Assembly: GCF_024679245.1 (NCBI RefSeq)
Contig: NC_090184.1
Coordinates: 8,712,047-8,776,046 of the forward strand
Reading direction: 5' to 3'
Length of the DNA: 64,000 bases
Source: Pseudorasbora parva
Lineage: Eukaryota > Chordata > Actinopteri > Cypriniformes > Gobionidae
A program made the translations under genes and the position numbers. The stretch's first letter is position 1. Every line of letters begins with the position of its first letter. A model generated the notes under the pieces. That model made no database searches and was not told where the DNA came from. It was given only the letters and a program-made list of their open reading frames with translations. Positions 1 through 12,552 of this stretch are shown here, piece by piece.

Positions 1-1530
1 GCAAACACGCCAAAAAGTGGGTACTTCCGCCATTAGTTCTAGGAACTATGAAATGTTTCATCCGGTGCAGAAGCCCCTAATGAGCCCCTTTGAGGAATCC
101 TAAATGGTTCTTCCATGGCATCGCTGTGAAACCCCCCTTGTGGAACCTTTATTTTTCGGAGTGATATTCTGTAAAGCTGATACTAATACAAATTTAGACA
201 ATGAAATTTCTCAGAGTTACTGAATTAAACACCTATTTACCTCCAGATATATGCAAAATTCCCTAAAAAGTTGACAACAGAAATAGCTTCTTATCCTTAG
301 GGTTTCATTTTTCAGCAAATGCCAATATCTCATAAATATCGATCTATCACAATCCTAAAGCTGACGTCACACCGGTGTCTAGGCAGCACGTATCAGACAT
401 GTGGACACTGACTCTAGACAAATCTCCAGTCACATTTTACATATCAAACATAAAACAGAGCTCAATATAAGAAAACATGTCTTTATGTATATGTATGATG
501 TTCAAATTTTCATACTTAGATGTGCAGAAGCAGTAACAATACACATTTATTTATTTTTGAAATGTAACTGCTTGTAGTGTACGTCAATGTTTTTTATTAA
601 ATGCTAAGAGCACTGTTTTATTTTAAGTCTTTGTTTTGTCCGAAGCTTGTGCAGATGTTGCATCGGTAGAACATTGTTGTGTAATATTCAACCCGATCTC
701 AAGATTATACGTAACTGTTTTACGAGGTGGCGATTTCGTATGAATTTGAACGGTGGGATTTATATGGAAACAAAAAAACAAGCATGAAGGCCCACCTTTA
801 AACCTAACCATCATTGGGACGCAAGCATATCGTACGAAAACCTACGAATAAAATTGTATGAATTCTTTCGAATTAGCCAAAATGTAAAATGGTCACAAAC
901 TACCATGAGAGTGTGTGGCAATATTGTGTTTATGTGAAAGTTTTCTTTGTTGTCACCCCTTAGATTCTCTTTTCTTTTTTCCTCCCGTTGCTTGTTTTAA
1001 TGTGGCTGCCCTATGCAATCTGGCTGTAGTGCTCATATTAGATCTTAGATATGAACCCAGCTGTGTGGCTAAATAGTCTGATGTTGAAGTCTTTATTGTG
1101 TTGTCGCGTGTATCACAGACCATGTCAGAAAAAAATAACGACAACAAAAATGTCTTATCTATACTGGAATGCCATCGTTTCATCCTTTTTTTCTTCATGT
1201 TATCTAGCGCCGTATCCCTTCTGTTTTTATGCGACAATGAACATTCTGAAAAGGAGGATATTAAATAAAATGTCAATGGGAATACTGTTGTGTCTCCGTC
1301 TTTGTTAATGGATATCAGGCCACATTTAAAAGCAGGGCTAAACATCATGAAGGCTGGTTTTTGCTTTCACAGAGAAGCTTTTTGTCTAACTTCCATTACA
1401 CTACTGTTTTAAAGTTACTTTGGGGTCAGTAATTTTAATTTATTTAAAAAATATTTTTGGTTTTTAGAAATGAATACTTTTGTTTAGCAAGCATGAATCA
1501 AATGTATCAAACATGACAGTAGCAGAGCAC
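1..1530. other. Non-coding, repeat-derived AT-rich DNA
   Basis: I see no exon here. Bases 20-170 resemble the ends of short fish MITEs rich in 'ggaaccttta' and 'tggttcttcc' motifs, but I cannot find a partner terminus. The short open frames lack conserved residues and splice context. The stretch is probably intron of the upstream gene whose last exon starts at 7512. Confidence 0.45.
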
Positions 1531-2280
1531 TTTAAAGGATAAGTTTACTTCAAAATGGACATTTCCTTGATAATTTACTCACCCCCATCTCATCCAAGAT
1601 GTTCATGTCTTTCTTTCTTCAGTCCCAAATAAATTAAAGGGTTAGTTCACCCAAAAAATGAAAATGATGTCATTAATGACTCCCCCTAATGTCGTTCCAC
1701 ACCCGTAAGACCTCCGTTCATCATCAATAAACTAACTGATGTTACATATGGACTACTTTGATGATGTTTTTATTAACTTTCTGGACATGGACAGTATAGT
1801 GTGCATAGATACGCTGTCTGACTAAATATAAAATATCTTAAACTGTGTTCTGAAGATGAACGGAGGTCTTACGGGTGTGGAACGACATTAGGGTGAGTCA
1901 TTAATGACAAATTTAATTTTTGGGTGAACTAACCCTTTAAGTTTGAGGAAAACATTCTAGGATTTTTCTCCACATAAAGGTTTTAAGTTGCAACTAAAAT
2001 GTTGAAGGTCCAAAACAATGCAGTTTCAAAGCGCTTCGAATGGCTTCAGGGGCTCTGCACGATCCCAGATGAGGAATAGGGTCTTATCTTGCCAACGATC
2101 GGCCATTTTCTGAGTAATTAGATTAGAATTGCACGCCGCAGAGAAGTGCAAGATGAGCAATTTAGGTTCAAAAGTATATTCATTTTTATTTTTGAATGTC
2201 TGATCGTTTCGCTAGATAAGACCCTATTCCTCGTCTGGGATCGCGCAGAGCCACTGAAGCCCTTTGAAACTGCGTTGATT
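1531..2280. repeat. Foldback MITE, interrupted by a TTAA MITE
   Basis: The left end ('aaggataagtttacttc') and the phrase 'gataatttactcaccccca' match the family seen complete at 22694-23279. Its right half contains a long inverted repeat: 'gatcccagatgaggaatagg' near 2061 is mirrored by 'cctattcctcgtctgggatc' near 2222. The copy is split by another MITE at 1634-1940 and has no clear right terminus. Confidence 0.6.
1634..1940. mobile_element. TTAA-flanked palindromic MITE
   Basis: It begins TTAAAGGGTTAGTTCACCC and ends in the reverse complement, GGGTGAACTAACCCTTTAA. The arms continue inward ('gtcgttccacacccgtaag' against 'cttacgggtgtggaacgac'). TTAA at both ends fits a TTAA target duplication, as used by piggyBac and Kolobok elements. 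It has no coding capacity. Other ends of this family occur at 23304, 46664 and near 53036. Confidence 0.8.
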
Positions 2281-2414
2281 TTCCAGCACTCTGTAAAGTC
2301 TCCACCTGAAATATGGCCATGATATGTCTTCCTACATGGTTGTTTAAGTTGTTTACTAATAAGTATTAGTAAATACTGTATAGTATACAATATACAATAT
2401 AGTACACATATACG

Positions 2415-2510
2415 TACAGGCCAAAAGTTTGGACACATTACTATTTGTAATATTTTTGAAAGAAGTTTCTTCTGCTCATCAAGCTTGCATTTATTTGATC
2501 AAAAATGCAG

Positions 2511-2575
<65 letters not shown>

Positions 2576-2581
2576 TATATA

Positions 2582-2672
<91 letters not shown>

Positions 2673-3372
2673 ATATATTACAATTTAAAATATTTGGTTT
2701 TCAATGTATTATACTTTAAATGATCATTTATTTCTGTGATGCAATGCTGAATTTTCAGGATGGTTCCTCCAGTCTTCAGTGATCATGATCCTTCAGAAAT
2801 CATTCTCATATTCTGATTTATTATCAGTGTTGGAAACAGTTCTGCTGCCTAATATATTTAATGAATAAAAGGTTCAAAAGAACTGCATTCATTCAAATTA
2901 AAACATTGTAACTAATATAAATCTCCTTTACTATCAATGTTTATCAATTTAACACATCCTTGCTGAATAAAATTATTGATTTATTTCAAAAAAACAAAAT
3001 ACTGACCCCAAATTACTGACCAGTAGCTGGTGTATATTGTTGTTACAAAAGATTTCTATTTTTTAAACTTTTTTTTTCTTTTTTTTTCTTTTTTTTCATC
3101 AAAGTATTGTAAAAAACTATCACAGGTTATCACAGGTTAAAATATTAAGCAGCAGAACTGTTTCCAACTTTGAAAATGAATCCGCTTTGCATCACAGAAA
3201 TAAATTATAATTTAAAGTATAATAAATTGAAAACCAATTATTTTAAATTGTAATATATCACAATATTACATTTTTTCTGTATTTTTGATCAAATAAATGC
3301 AAGCTTGATGAGCAGAAGAAACTTCTTTCAAAAACATTACAAATAGTAATGTGTCCAAACTTTTGGCCTGTA
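2415..3372. mobile_element. Foldback element with TA-repeat core
   Basis: The left terminus TACAGGCCAAAAGTTTGGAC and the right terminus GTCCAAACTTTTGGCCTGTA are inverted copies, and homology continues through 'gctcatcaagcttgcattta' on both arms. A TA dinucleotide borders each end. The left arm carries about 155 bp of (TA)n. The same family appears, broken, at 11519, 18105, 25999 and 40330. It has no transposase. Confidence 0.8.
2514..2673. repeat. (AT)n microsatellite
   Basis: An almost pure AT/TA dinucleotide run. It explains the apparent open frame of alternating Ile and Tyr, which is not a gene. Its copy number is likely unstable. Confidence 0.95.
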
Positions 3373-4028
3373 GTATACATGCTAACAAAAGCACATCATA
3401 CACAGATAATCAACACAGTTAATGCCTCTGCAGTGTGTTATACATCCTAGTAAGCACTAATATTTTAACTAAATCTTAAACTTAATCCTGAATGTAATGC
3501 CGTCCATTTACTTCATCCTGAAGGTAAGACTTGCATCACGTCTCTGCTGTGATCTCAGTTCAGTCATTGTGTCCAACATCCTTGTTTCCATGGCTCTCAG
3601 TGCTCAGTTTTAGGGTATTTTGTTGATTCATTTTCTAACTTCAGCACTGGTGAGTGAATTAGCCTCGTCACAACTTTCAAAAATCAAATGAAGGACTGTC
3701 ACACTAAACCTGTCTGTTTTATTGACAGCCCTAGAAAAAAGTAGTAGCTGTTCTTGTTAGTTTATGAACTTGTGAATTCAGACATTCCTTCTTGGCATTT
3801 CTCAGAAATGTGTTACAATGAAAGGCTAATAGTGACAGTTTTTGGAAACAAGGCTGCTGTTTGTCTGTTGTAGATGTTCGTGGTGTTTTCTGTGGTATTA
3901 GTCAGTAGTATTTCAGTGGTTTATACAGTGGTAGAATTTGTTTTATTTGTCCTGTATTGCTTTATTTTGCTTCATTGTGTAGTAGTTATGGAGTGCTCCT
4001 TAATCATGTTTTCCCCTATTTTATTCAC
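3373..4028. other. Unassigned non-coding sequence
   Basis: No exon, RNA gene or paired termini recognised. The codon structure is poor in all frames. Confidence 0.4.
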
Positions 4029-4425
4029 TTGTTCTCCCAAAAAAAATAAATAATCTCATTTACCCACTCAAGTTTTTCCAAATCTGTATGACTATTTGTC
4101 ATCTGTAGAACTTATTGAGAAATGTCTCAGTGCTTGTTTTTGTCCATTCAGTACAAGTGAGTGGTCACCAACATTCTTCAAAAAAATATTTTGTGTTCCG
4201 CAGAAGAACATCATACAGGTTTGGAATGACTTGAGGACGAGTAGATGATCACATACTTTTCATTTTTGGGGTGAACTTTAAACGCTTTTGAATGCACAGA
4301 TCCTATAGTCTTTAGTGATGGTTCACCCAAACATTTTCATTCTATCATCATCATTCCATGGCATCATGTTGTTCCAAACCTGTATGATGTTCTTCTTTCG
4401 GTAAAACACAAAAGGAGAATTTTTT
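4029..4425. repeat. Two adjacent TTAA-family MITE copies
   Basis: The stretch from 'cacttgttctcccaaaaa' to 'tttttggggtgaacttta' (about 4029-4281) is a diverged copy of the family ending GTGAACTAACCCTTTAA. A second partial left end follows at 4318 ('ggttcacccaaacatttt', then 'ttccaaacctgtatgatgtt'). The 4426-5001 interval after it shows nothing I can name. Confidence 0.5.
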
Positions 4426-5001
4426 TGAGCAATACAGTTTTTATTTATTTATTGAATTACAGTAATTTTGGACTGGAGCTTCAAGCTTCACAACGCATAA
4501 AAGTATCAGTATGACTCATGGCTAGATTCTGTGTCTTCTGACGTCATATGATAGCTTTTTGTGACAAAGAAAACTAAAAATATTCTTCCTCTTCAGTAGG
4601 CTGTTAACTCTTGAACTGTGAAATGAACTCAAGAATCAGTCTGACTTGTGAAAAAATAATTCAGACTCAACCCTCTACGCTCACTGTGGCAACAGAATCG
4701 CCATTGGCTAGTACATTTTTTAGTTTACTTGCCAAACTGATTAACTATGATTCCACCAAATCAGCTAAAATGGACATACACTCTTAACATCATAAGTCAG
4801 TCAAGCATTACATTATGATATTATGCTAATAAAACACTATTTAATGATATCTTAAGCACCACAAGTCCTATGTGCAGTTAAAAATGACATATGCATTCAA
4901 ACAAGTTACCAAGTTTTAGTTCTAATTACTATCATTCTCAAAGTAAAAATAACTAAATCCTTGGTCATTTGTTTGACTACTTATTCTACTACTGATAACA
5001 A

Positions 5002-5239
5002 TACACTCTTAGAAGATGCAAAAAGGTATCTTTATGCTAAAAAGGTAAAAAAAAAAAAAAGAAAGAATTTAGAGTCAACTCCTAAGAACCTTTTATGCTA
5101 AAAAGGTTCTATAATGACAAGAAAGAACCCTTTTGGCACTTAAAAAGCGTTCTATATACAACTTTTCGGGGGTTCCAAATGCGTAGCTTCGATAGAACCT
5201 TTTAAGGTTCTATATAGAACCTTTTCTTCTAAGAATGTA
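5002..5239. mobile_element. Short MITE with TA-bounded inverted ends
   Basis: The left end ACTCTTAGAAG is mirrored by CTTCTAAGAAT at the right, both next to TA. The interior has repeated 'aaaaggttct' and 'agaaccttttaaggttct' blocks, so most of the element is self-complementary. It has no coding capacity. Confidence 0.6.
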
Positions 5240-5720
5240 TGCAACGCATCAAGGATTGATGAGCTGCTTGGTTCAATAAGATTGCCAATTACGTATTAGT
5301 TCTGCCGACTACCGGAGAAACCGGCATATCTTCTGCTTGTTCATAAAAGCTTAATAATTCCAAATAAACGATTATTTTGACAGGTGAATACAACAAAGAA
5401 TATTGTTTACATGTGGCGCGTCAATTCTGCGGGATATGCAAGACTCTTTCATCCGTCGAGTTTAATTGAAGTAGTATAGATAAGATTGCATGACGAGAGT
5501 GTTCAGTGAGTGAAAATATAAATATGCTAGACTAAAAAGAGCCACAGAATACAATATAAAAAAGGTAATTGTGACTTTTTATCACACAGTTCTGACTTTT
5601 TTCTCTCACAATTCCATGATATAAAGTCGCAATTGTGAGTTTATATCTCTCAATTCTGATTTTTCAGATTTGCGAGTTTATATCTTGCAATTCTGACTTT
5701 ATAACATGCAATTGCAAATT

Positions 5721-6904
5721 TACACTCACCTAAAGGATTGTTAGGAACACCATACTAATGCTGTGTTTGACCCCCTTTTGCCTTCAGAACTGCCTTAATT
5801 CTACATGGCATTGATTTAGCAAGGTGAAAGCATTCTTTAGAAATGTTGGCCCATATTGATAGGATAGCATGTTGCAGTTGATGGAGATTTGTGGGATGCA
5901 CATCCAGGGCACGAAGCTCCCGTTCCACCACATCCCAAAGATGCTCTATTGGGTTGAGATCTGGTGACTGTGGGGATCATTTTAGTACAGTGAACACTTT
6001 GTCATGTTCAAGAAAACAATGACATGGTGCATTATCCTGCTGGAAGTAGCCATCAAAGGATGGGTACATGGTGGTCATAAAGGGATGGACATAGTCAAAC
6101 AATGCTTGGGTAGGATGCGGCATTTAAACAATGCCCAATTGGCACTAAGGGGCCTAAAGTGTGCCAAGAAAACATCCCCCACACCATTACACCACCACCA
6201 CCAGCCTGCACAGTGGTAACAAGGCATGATGGATCCATGCTCTCATTCTGGTTACGCCAAATTCTGACTCTACCATCTGAATGTCTCAACAGAAATTGAG
6301 ACTCATCAGACCAGTCTTCAACTGTCCAATTTTGGTGAGCTTGTGCAAATTGTCGCCTCTTTTTTCTATTTGTAGTGGAGATGAGTGGTACCCGGTGGGG
6401 TCTTCTGCTGTTGTAGCCCATCCGCCTCAAGGTTGTGCATGTTGTGGCTTCACAAATGCTTTGCTGCATATCTCGGTTGAAACGAGTGGTTATTACAGTC
6501 AAAGTTGCTCTTCTATCAGCTTGAATCAGTCGGCCCATTCTCCTCTGACCTCTAGCATTAACAAGGCATTTCCGTCCACAGGACTGCCGCATACTGGATG
6601 TTTTTCCCTTTTCACACCATTCTTTGTAAACCCTAGAAATGGTTGTTCGTGAAAATCCCAGTAACTGAGCAGATTGTGAAATACTCAGACCGGCCCGTCT
6701 GGCACAAACAACCATGCCACGCTCAAAATTGCTTAAATCGCCTTTCTTTCCCAATCTGACATTCAGTTTGGAGTTCAGGAGATTGTCTTGACCAGGACCA
6801 CACCCCTAAATGCACTGAAGCAACTGCCCTGTGATTGGTTGATTAGATAATTGCATTAATGAGAAATTGAACAGGTGTTCCTATTAATCCTTTAGGTGAG
6901 TGTA
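5721..6904 (-). mobile_element. Tc1-like DNA transposon, defective
   Basis: TA-bounded inverted ends CACTCACCTAAAGGATTGTT and, mirrored, ATTAATCCTTTAGGTGAGTG enclose about 1.18 kb. The transposase gene reads on the minus strand. The structure (short terminal inverted repeats, TA target, DDE transposase) is that of Tc1/mariner. Internal damage makes autonomous movement unlikely. Confidence 0.85.
6095..6754 (-). pseudogene. Tc1-like transposase, truncated reading frame
   Basis: The 219-codon frame starts with MGKKGDLSNFERG and a paired-type helix-turn-helix (about residues 10-60, 'QLLGFSRTTISRVYKEW'). It reaches the first catalytic aspartate in 'VEDWSDESQF' near residue 150, then loses frame shortly after 'MFSWHTLGPL'. 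The rest of the DDE domain persists out of frame toward 5770. Full Tc1 transposases run about 340 residues, so this is a dead copy. Confidence 0.8.
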
Positions 6905-6950
6905 TATCTCACAATGCTGAGAAAAAAAGTCACAATTATCTTTTATAATG

Positions 6951-7511
6951 TTTGTGTGAGTGAAGATTTAGTCGCATGCACGAGTGATTTACTCGCATTG
7001 TAGAGGGTTTGTTAACTGGATCAGCCAATTGAGAAGATCAGACTTAAACGAATGATTGACGTCTGTACTTCTCTCATGCACTTGTATATACTAGTATATA
7101 ATGGATGTCCAGATTTGAATGGAATCTGTTGCTCACAGAAATTCACTGTATGTAGACTTCAGTAGACTTGAACTCTCCAGTCCACACTCGTTCATTTATT
7201 CATTCAACAACAACATTTTTTTTAAAGAATTTTAAAATGTCTCCTTTTGTGGTCAGCGGGTCTAAGAAAATCATATGGGCTTGGAATTACATGAGGGTGA
7301 GTAAATGATACAGAATTTAAATTTTGCGGTGACCTATCCAGTAGAGGAGGCACATTAATGTCATTGTGCTATACAGGCGGCAACAATACTTTTTGTCACA
7401 ATCATTGATTTTTCATGATGGTTCTCTTTCAGTTGTATTCATACTGTAGACTAGCATAGGAGAAAATTCCACTAACTATCAATTTTATTTTTGCGGTTTT
7501 CTGTTTTGCAG
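6951..7511. other. Intron end with MITE remnant
   Basis: Bases about 7240-7345 contain a MITE right end ('gaattacatgagggtgagta', then 'tttgcggtgacct'). The rest is unassigned. It ends in a pyrimidine-rich stretch and the acceptor 'ctgttttgcag' at 7511. Confidence 0.5.
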
Positions 7512-8281
7512 AAGCCAGAAGGAAGAGTGATGGATATGGAGCGCTGTTTGAGGGAGGGGGTGTTGAGAACACCACGGAGGTCTGTTTTCATTCCAGTGAT
7601 GAAGACGATGAAGAAAAAGAAGGGGGGAGGTCACAGGTGAGCGGCGAAGAAACTCCGAGTCTGGACTGCAGTGGCTCCAGACCGTTACTTCAAGACTCGG
7701 ATGACGATGACGACCAAAGCCCTGCATCCTCGAGGATCCTCCAGATGTCTTCCGAATCCGAGGTACCAGTTGAAAACCAGCCCTCTGTGGTTTCTATCCA
7801 TGCTCGGGACCACTCGCCACAGCTGGTGTCACAAGCCCAACATTCAGGTGGAGATCCAGGCGTTGATGTCTTCTCCAAAGCTCCATTTCCGATCGGACAG
7901 GACAGTGACAGTGATGGAGATGTGTTCGCCAATGCGCCTTTCGCTCGTCCTGCAGCTTGGCCTCAACAGCAAGATATTTTTCTCCAGGCCCCCTTTGGTA
8001 GGAAGAAGGAGACTTCCGGAAAGGTTTACACCAATCCGGTGGCCCAGCCGAGAAATTTACACCCCAATCCAGGTTCTTCCCTTGACCAGAGCATCCTAGG
8101 CCAAGTGACGTCTCTACCCTTTCGACCCCAGGAACTTTCGAAGTATTCCAGACACTACGAAGTGAACACAGACCCTGAACCGAGCGGTGAGCAGCATCAC
8201 AATCTGACGTCTGATGTGTCTTCTGGTGACCCGTTTGTCTCGGCGCCCTTCCACCTTAAAGGCCGTCATGATAAACGCTGA
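7512..8281 (+). CDS. bmp2k: AAK1/BMP2K-family kinase, last coding exon (C-terminal tail)
   Basis: The exon follows the acceptor ttttgcag and stays open for 256 codons from base 7514 to the stop at 8279-8281. The kinase domain lies outside the window. The tail is acidic and Ser-rich ('HSSDEDDEEKEGG', 'RPLLQDSDDDDD'). It then carries repeated x-F-x-x-A-P-F motifs: 'DVFSKAPF', 'DVFANAPF', 'DIFLQAPF' and finally 'DPFVSAPF'. These DxF/APF repeats and the RPLL-acidic block are typical of the C-terminal tails of BMP2-inducible kinase and its sister AAK1, NAK-family kinases that bind clathrin adaptor AP-2. The last motif sits nine residues from the end, as I recall for BMP2K. A possible internal donor ('cacag|gtgagc' at 7636) exists, but the motifs downstream argue that it is not the main splice. 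Whether this is bmp2k or an aak1 paralogue cannot be settled from the tail alone. Confidence 0.65.
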
Positions 8282-8716
8282 GAGGATGGCATCTAAAACC
8301 ACACCATAGTACTTTCGCCTCCTAAAAGATTTGAGCTCAACATAATAAAATGCTGTAATATATTCAAGAATGAAGCACATTTATGGCCTCTGGCTGTCTA
8401 TCTCTGGGTAAAAGTTTGATTTGTGATATCTTTTGCTACCTCAGATCATTCTAATGCTGTCAAACTTCATTTCTGTCCTGTGTATGTACAACGTCCACAG
8501 AAAACTGAATTGGGGTGTTGCTTGGTAAAAATGTTGGATCGTTTTCTATTATGAGCATGAGCTTAAAGAACTATTTCCACCATTATCAAATGTTTGTATT
8601 ATGCGCTTACCAATGGTACTTCTACTATCATGGTATACCAGGCAGTTTTGTCTAGCTCCGATCTGGCAGAGTTACACGTCATCATAAAAAAACAGGAAGC
8701 ATTTGTCCCAACAATT

Positions 8717-8726
8717 AATAAATAAA
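8717..8726 (+). terminator. Poly(A) signals of the bmp2k-like gene
   Basis: Overlapping AATAAA hexamers lie about 435 bp past the stop codon, the first clustered canonical signals downstream. The UTR between shows no other feature. Confidence 0.55.
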
Positions 8727-10199
8727 ACATATTTAATTATTTGATTTTGTGTCTCAAAAAAGGTTATCAGCCAACATTTCATTGGGCTGTGAAAATACTT
8801 TCACATATTCTTTCTCTTCATGAAGAAATATCCCAAACTGCAACTTATCATGACAATTCCATCTAAATTCTTATAACTGCAATGTAAAATATAATACAGT
8901 AACAATCATTTTTTAAATGTGCTTTTATTGTTTTTTTATTTTAATTTAAAATCAGCATACATTCAATACTACTTCATATACTTTACAAATGTACTTAATA
9001 TTTTAAATAATAGATTATAGATTTATTTTGCAATCTTGTTACTGTAAAAATGCTTAATTTTCAAAAAATCATAATGGTTCTAAAATGTGACCTGGACAAG
9101 TTATTTCTGTCAGATTCATCTTTAAAGCTGTATGTATTTTACAGTTGCACAATTGAATGGGGAAAGCATCAAATTTTCACTGGAAATGATATGTGAAAAC
9201 CTGAATGTATTGCAATTTTGAAATTATATATAGGCCTAATAGTTTTAAAATCAATTTTTCAATAACCTTTTAAACTCCATATGTTGAATTACTTTTTTTC
9301 ATTTCGACCCTTAATAAGAGTTTGCTCCAATTGAGTATTTACCGAATAATTGTGTTTAGCATGAAAGCCAATGAAAAGCAAGCAGACTTTAAATATTGTA
9401 TAAGCAACACCTGATCTTGTGCGCAGTGTTTATGGAAGAGCAGTGCTAGTGTACAGTATTTAATACAATCTTATTACGTTTATAATTTAACACATTAGTG
9501 TTGGGCTTACAGCAGGACATTAAATCCAGTTGATGCTGGATTAGCCTTTATTGCACACAACTGTAATAGAATGTCACTATTGAATGTAATACGTTTTCTA
9601 GCTCTCAATGAACGCCGCACATTCCCTTTATTAGTAACAGGCAGCTCAAGTACCAAGATGCTGTTCTCTCTGCTGATCACAATATCCATTCAATCTCTTA
9701 TTAAATGCAATATATGGTCAAATTCAGTCCCAACCCATGAAACACTTAACTTTTGCTGCATAGATTCTCAATGCATCCGTCATCCTCCGTTTCCCTCCTC
9801 AGCATTGCATCCCAATAATGCAAATTTGTAAATTGAGGCATTAAGGCTGTTGTTAATATACACTGGTGCATCATACACTTTTTCACTATGATACAGTTAT
9901 AAGGTGTAGTTTATATTATATGGGGTGAATTTTAGGTGTGTGTCCACGTTGCTCTTTGTGGAAAGGTGTTTTATATGAGAGACTGGGGGATTATTCATAT
10001 TTTTTATGTTTGATGTTGAAAAAGCCATGATTGCTTGGTGGCCTTGAATGAATTTTGGAAGCACTTGTCTTTTGGAAATACTTGAGCAAAACACTCACTG
10101 GTGTAGAATCTCTATAATAAATTAAATATGTTTAAACTGTGTCATTGTATTGATTTATTATTGTATTATGTGCAAAAGGTTTGGGATTTATGTCTTTAC
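8727..10199. other. Intergenic AT-rich DNA
   Basis: No convincing exon, tRNA or paired terminus. Short open frames at 9507-9831 and 9897-10094 lack splice context or recognisable motifs and overlap on opposite strands. Confidence 0.5.
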
Positions 10200-11400
10200 A
10201 CACACATGAACTTTAATGACATCCTATTCTTGATCCGTAAGGTTTAATAAGGAGGTGAGCCACCCTTTGCAGCTGTAACAGCTTCAACTCTTCTGAGAAG
10301 GTTTTCCAAAAGGTTTTTGACCATTCTTCTAGAAGCACATTTGTGAGGTCAGACACTGACTGGCTCGCAGCCGCCGCTCTAATTCATCCCAAAACTGATC
10401 TATCGGGTTGAGATCAGGACTCCGTGCAGGCCAGTCAAGTTCCTCCACATCTCATCCATGTCTTTATGGACCTGTCTTTGTACACTGGTGTGCAGTCATG
10501 TTGGAACAGAAGAATGCCTTTCCCAAACTGTTCCCACAAAGTTGGGAGCATGAAATTGTCCAAAATGTCTTGGTATGCTAAAGCTTTAAGAGTTAATTTC
10601 ACTGGAACTAAGGAGCCTAAACCAACCCCTGGAAAACAACCCCATGCCATAATCCCACCTTTTTAATCCCACCAAACTTTACACTTGGCACAATGTAGTG
10701 AATGTGAGGCAAAATGTAAAGCGCTTTGGATAAAAGCGCTATATAAATGCAGTCCATTTACCAGTCCATTTAGTGGCAAGTACCGTTCTCCTGGTAACCG
10801 CCAAACCCAGACTTGTCAATCAGATTGCCAGACAGAAGCATTATTGGTCACTCCAGAGAACTCGTCTCCACTCTAGAGTCCAGTGGCGGCGTGCTGTACA
10901 CCACTGCATCTGATGCTTTGCAATGCACTTGGTGATGTAAGGCTTGGATGCAGCTGCCCGGCCATGGAAACCCATTCCATGTTATTGAGCTAATCTGAAG
11001 GCCACACAAAGTTTGGCGGTCTGTAGTTATTGCCTCTGGAGAAAGTTGGTGACTTCTTCTCACTCTGCACCTCAGCATGCGCTGACCCCACTCTGTAATT
11101 TTTTGTTGGCCTACCACTTCGTGTTCCCAATTTATTCCGCTTTGTTATAATACCACTAACAGTTGAGTGTGGTTGAGCCACAGTTGAGCGTGGAATATTA
11201 AGTAGTGAGGAAATTTCTCGAATGGACTTATAGCACAGGTTGCAACCTATCACGGTACCATGCTTGAATTCACTGAGCTCCTGAGAGCGATTTACTTTCA
11301 CAAACGTTTGTAGAAGCATCTGCATGCCTTGGTGCTAGTTGTTACCTGTGACCATGGAAGTGATTGAAACACCTGAATTCACTGATTTGGAAATATAATA
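10200..11400 (-). mobile_element. Degenerate Tc1-like transposon
   Basis: Minus-strand fragments of a Tc1 transposase run in order. An N-terminal helix-turn-helix lies at about 11325-11100 ('SIREISSLLNIPRSTV'). A C-terminal part lies at 10650-10435 ('FPGVGLGSLVPV', 'FGKGILLFQHDCTPVYKD'). Frameshifts and stops separate them. The piece at about 10690-10765 ('taaagcgctttggataaaag') looks like a SINE or LINE tail inserted inside. I could not define the terminal repeats. Confidence 0.7.
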
Positions 11401-12552
11401 ATAATAATTATAATACATTTTATTTGTAACAGTCCATTGACTAATTCCCTGATCAGAGCCTTGATTATTGAACTAGGGAGATGATTTTGATGCACCCAGA
11501 ATATATACGATTATTTTCAGATCATCAAGCCTGCATTTATTTGATCAAAAATACAGAAAATTGAGATATTTTAATTTAAAATAATGGTTTTCTATTTTAG
11601 TATTATTTTAACAAATAATTCTGTAGCTAATGCGAAGATGAATTTCCATCAGCCATTTTTACTCCAGTTTTCAGTGTCATGAACCTTCTGAAATCATTAT
11701 AATGTGCTGATTTGACACTCAGATATTATAATGGTTGGAAACAGTTCTGCTTTATATTTAGTAATTATTAGTAGTAGAACTAAGTGGCTACATTTAATAG
11801 GTTAGGCTACTCGTAAAAATACTTTTTTTTCCTTCTATATCACAATTCCCAGTAGTCCCTACGTCTTTATTTATTACTCAAGTGTTATGTTCGTAAATTC
11901 CTTTGGTGCATTTGACAAAACATTAATCCTAAAAAAAAGAATAAACACTGCCATCTTGCGTTCGAAAAATATGACTTCCTAGTGTTTTGTGTGTGCTCCT
12001 TCCTCCAGGGGGCGCTTGGCGGCCCAGGAGCCGACACAAAGCCTCGTTCTTCGGCCGCATCCAGTTTTCAAATGATTTGTTTATCCATTAACAATTTAAA
12101 AAAATGACTGAAAAAAACGTATTCAGTTATCACAAACAAATGTGATTTGGATATCTGTAGTCTTTAGTTTTACATGACAACACCTAGATTTAGATGTGTA
12201 AAAAAGATAAACGGCAATTATTGACACACAGGCCTTTTGACCAATTAAAAACAACGTCTAGACGACCAAATAAATGTTGTATGTGTTTTTACCACCAACA
12301 TATTATGGTAACTAGCAACCATAAGAGATGGGATAACGATTGCCATTCTATTCTCCCTGTAATTTCTGTGAGCGTTCGCCACGTCATCACTTCGCGACTT
12401 CAAAAACAGTACCCGAGTGGCACCCACATGGTCACTGTACCGTTTATTTTTATCATTTATGAAAGCTGTCCATGAATACATACAGTTCAATAATTTTTAA
12501 GTGAGTGAAATAAAGGTTTACGTGACGCTGACGCGAGCCAGGAGTCACTATA
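11401..12552. other. Spacer upstream of ddx51, with MITE fragment and promoter
   Basis: Bases about 11519-11760 are a fragment of the foldback family ('catcaagcctgcatttattt', 'ggttggaaacagttctgct'). The rest, up to the ATG, should hold the ddx51 promoter and 5'UTR. The last 200 bp have several CpGs ('cacgtcatcacttcgcgac', 'acgtgacgctgacgcgagcc') and no obvious TATA box, as expected of a housekeeping gene. Confidence 0.45.
12002..12015 (+). promoter_or_regulatory. CTCF-like motif upstream of ddx51
   Basis: CCTCCAGGGGGCGC closely matches the vertebrate CTCF core (CCNNNAGGGGGCGC). It lies about 540 bp before the ddx51 start codon, between it and the bmp2k-like gene. A motif match only; occupancy is unknown. 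Confidence 0.45.

Larger units (their letters stand above)
5560..6950. repeat. Minisatellite split by a Tc1 element
   Basis: Units such as 'gcgagtttatatcttgcaat', followed by 'tctgacttt', repeat from about 5570 to 5720. They resume after the transposon as 'tctcacaatgctgag' at 6907. The Tc1 copy therefore inserted into a pre-existing tandem array at a TA. Confidence 0.6.

Noticed and set aside
2485..2673. Open frame of alternating Ile and Tyr
   Set aside because: A translation of the (AT)n microsatellite; no coding signal.
7485..8099. Alternate frames over the bmp2k-like exon, on both strands
   Set aside because: Shadows of the real frame, which alone carries the repeated APF motifs.
12194..12490. 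Overlapping 93- and 81-codon frames upstream of ddx51
   Set aside because: On opposite strands over the putative promoter; no known motif.
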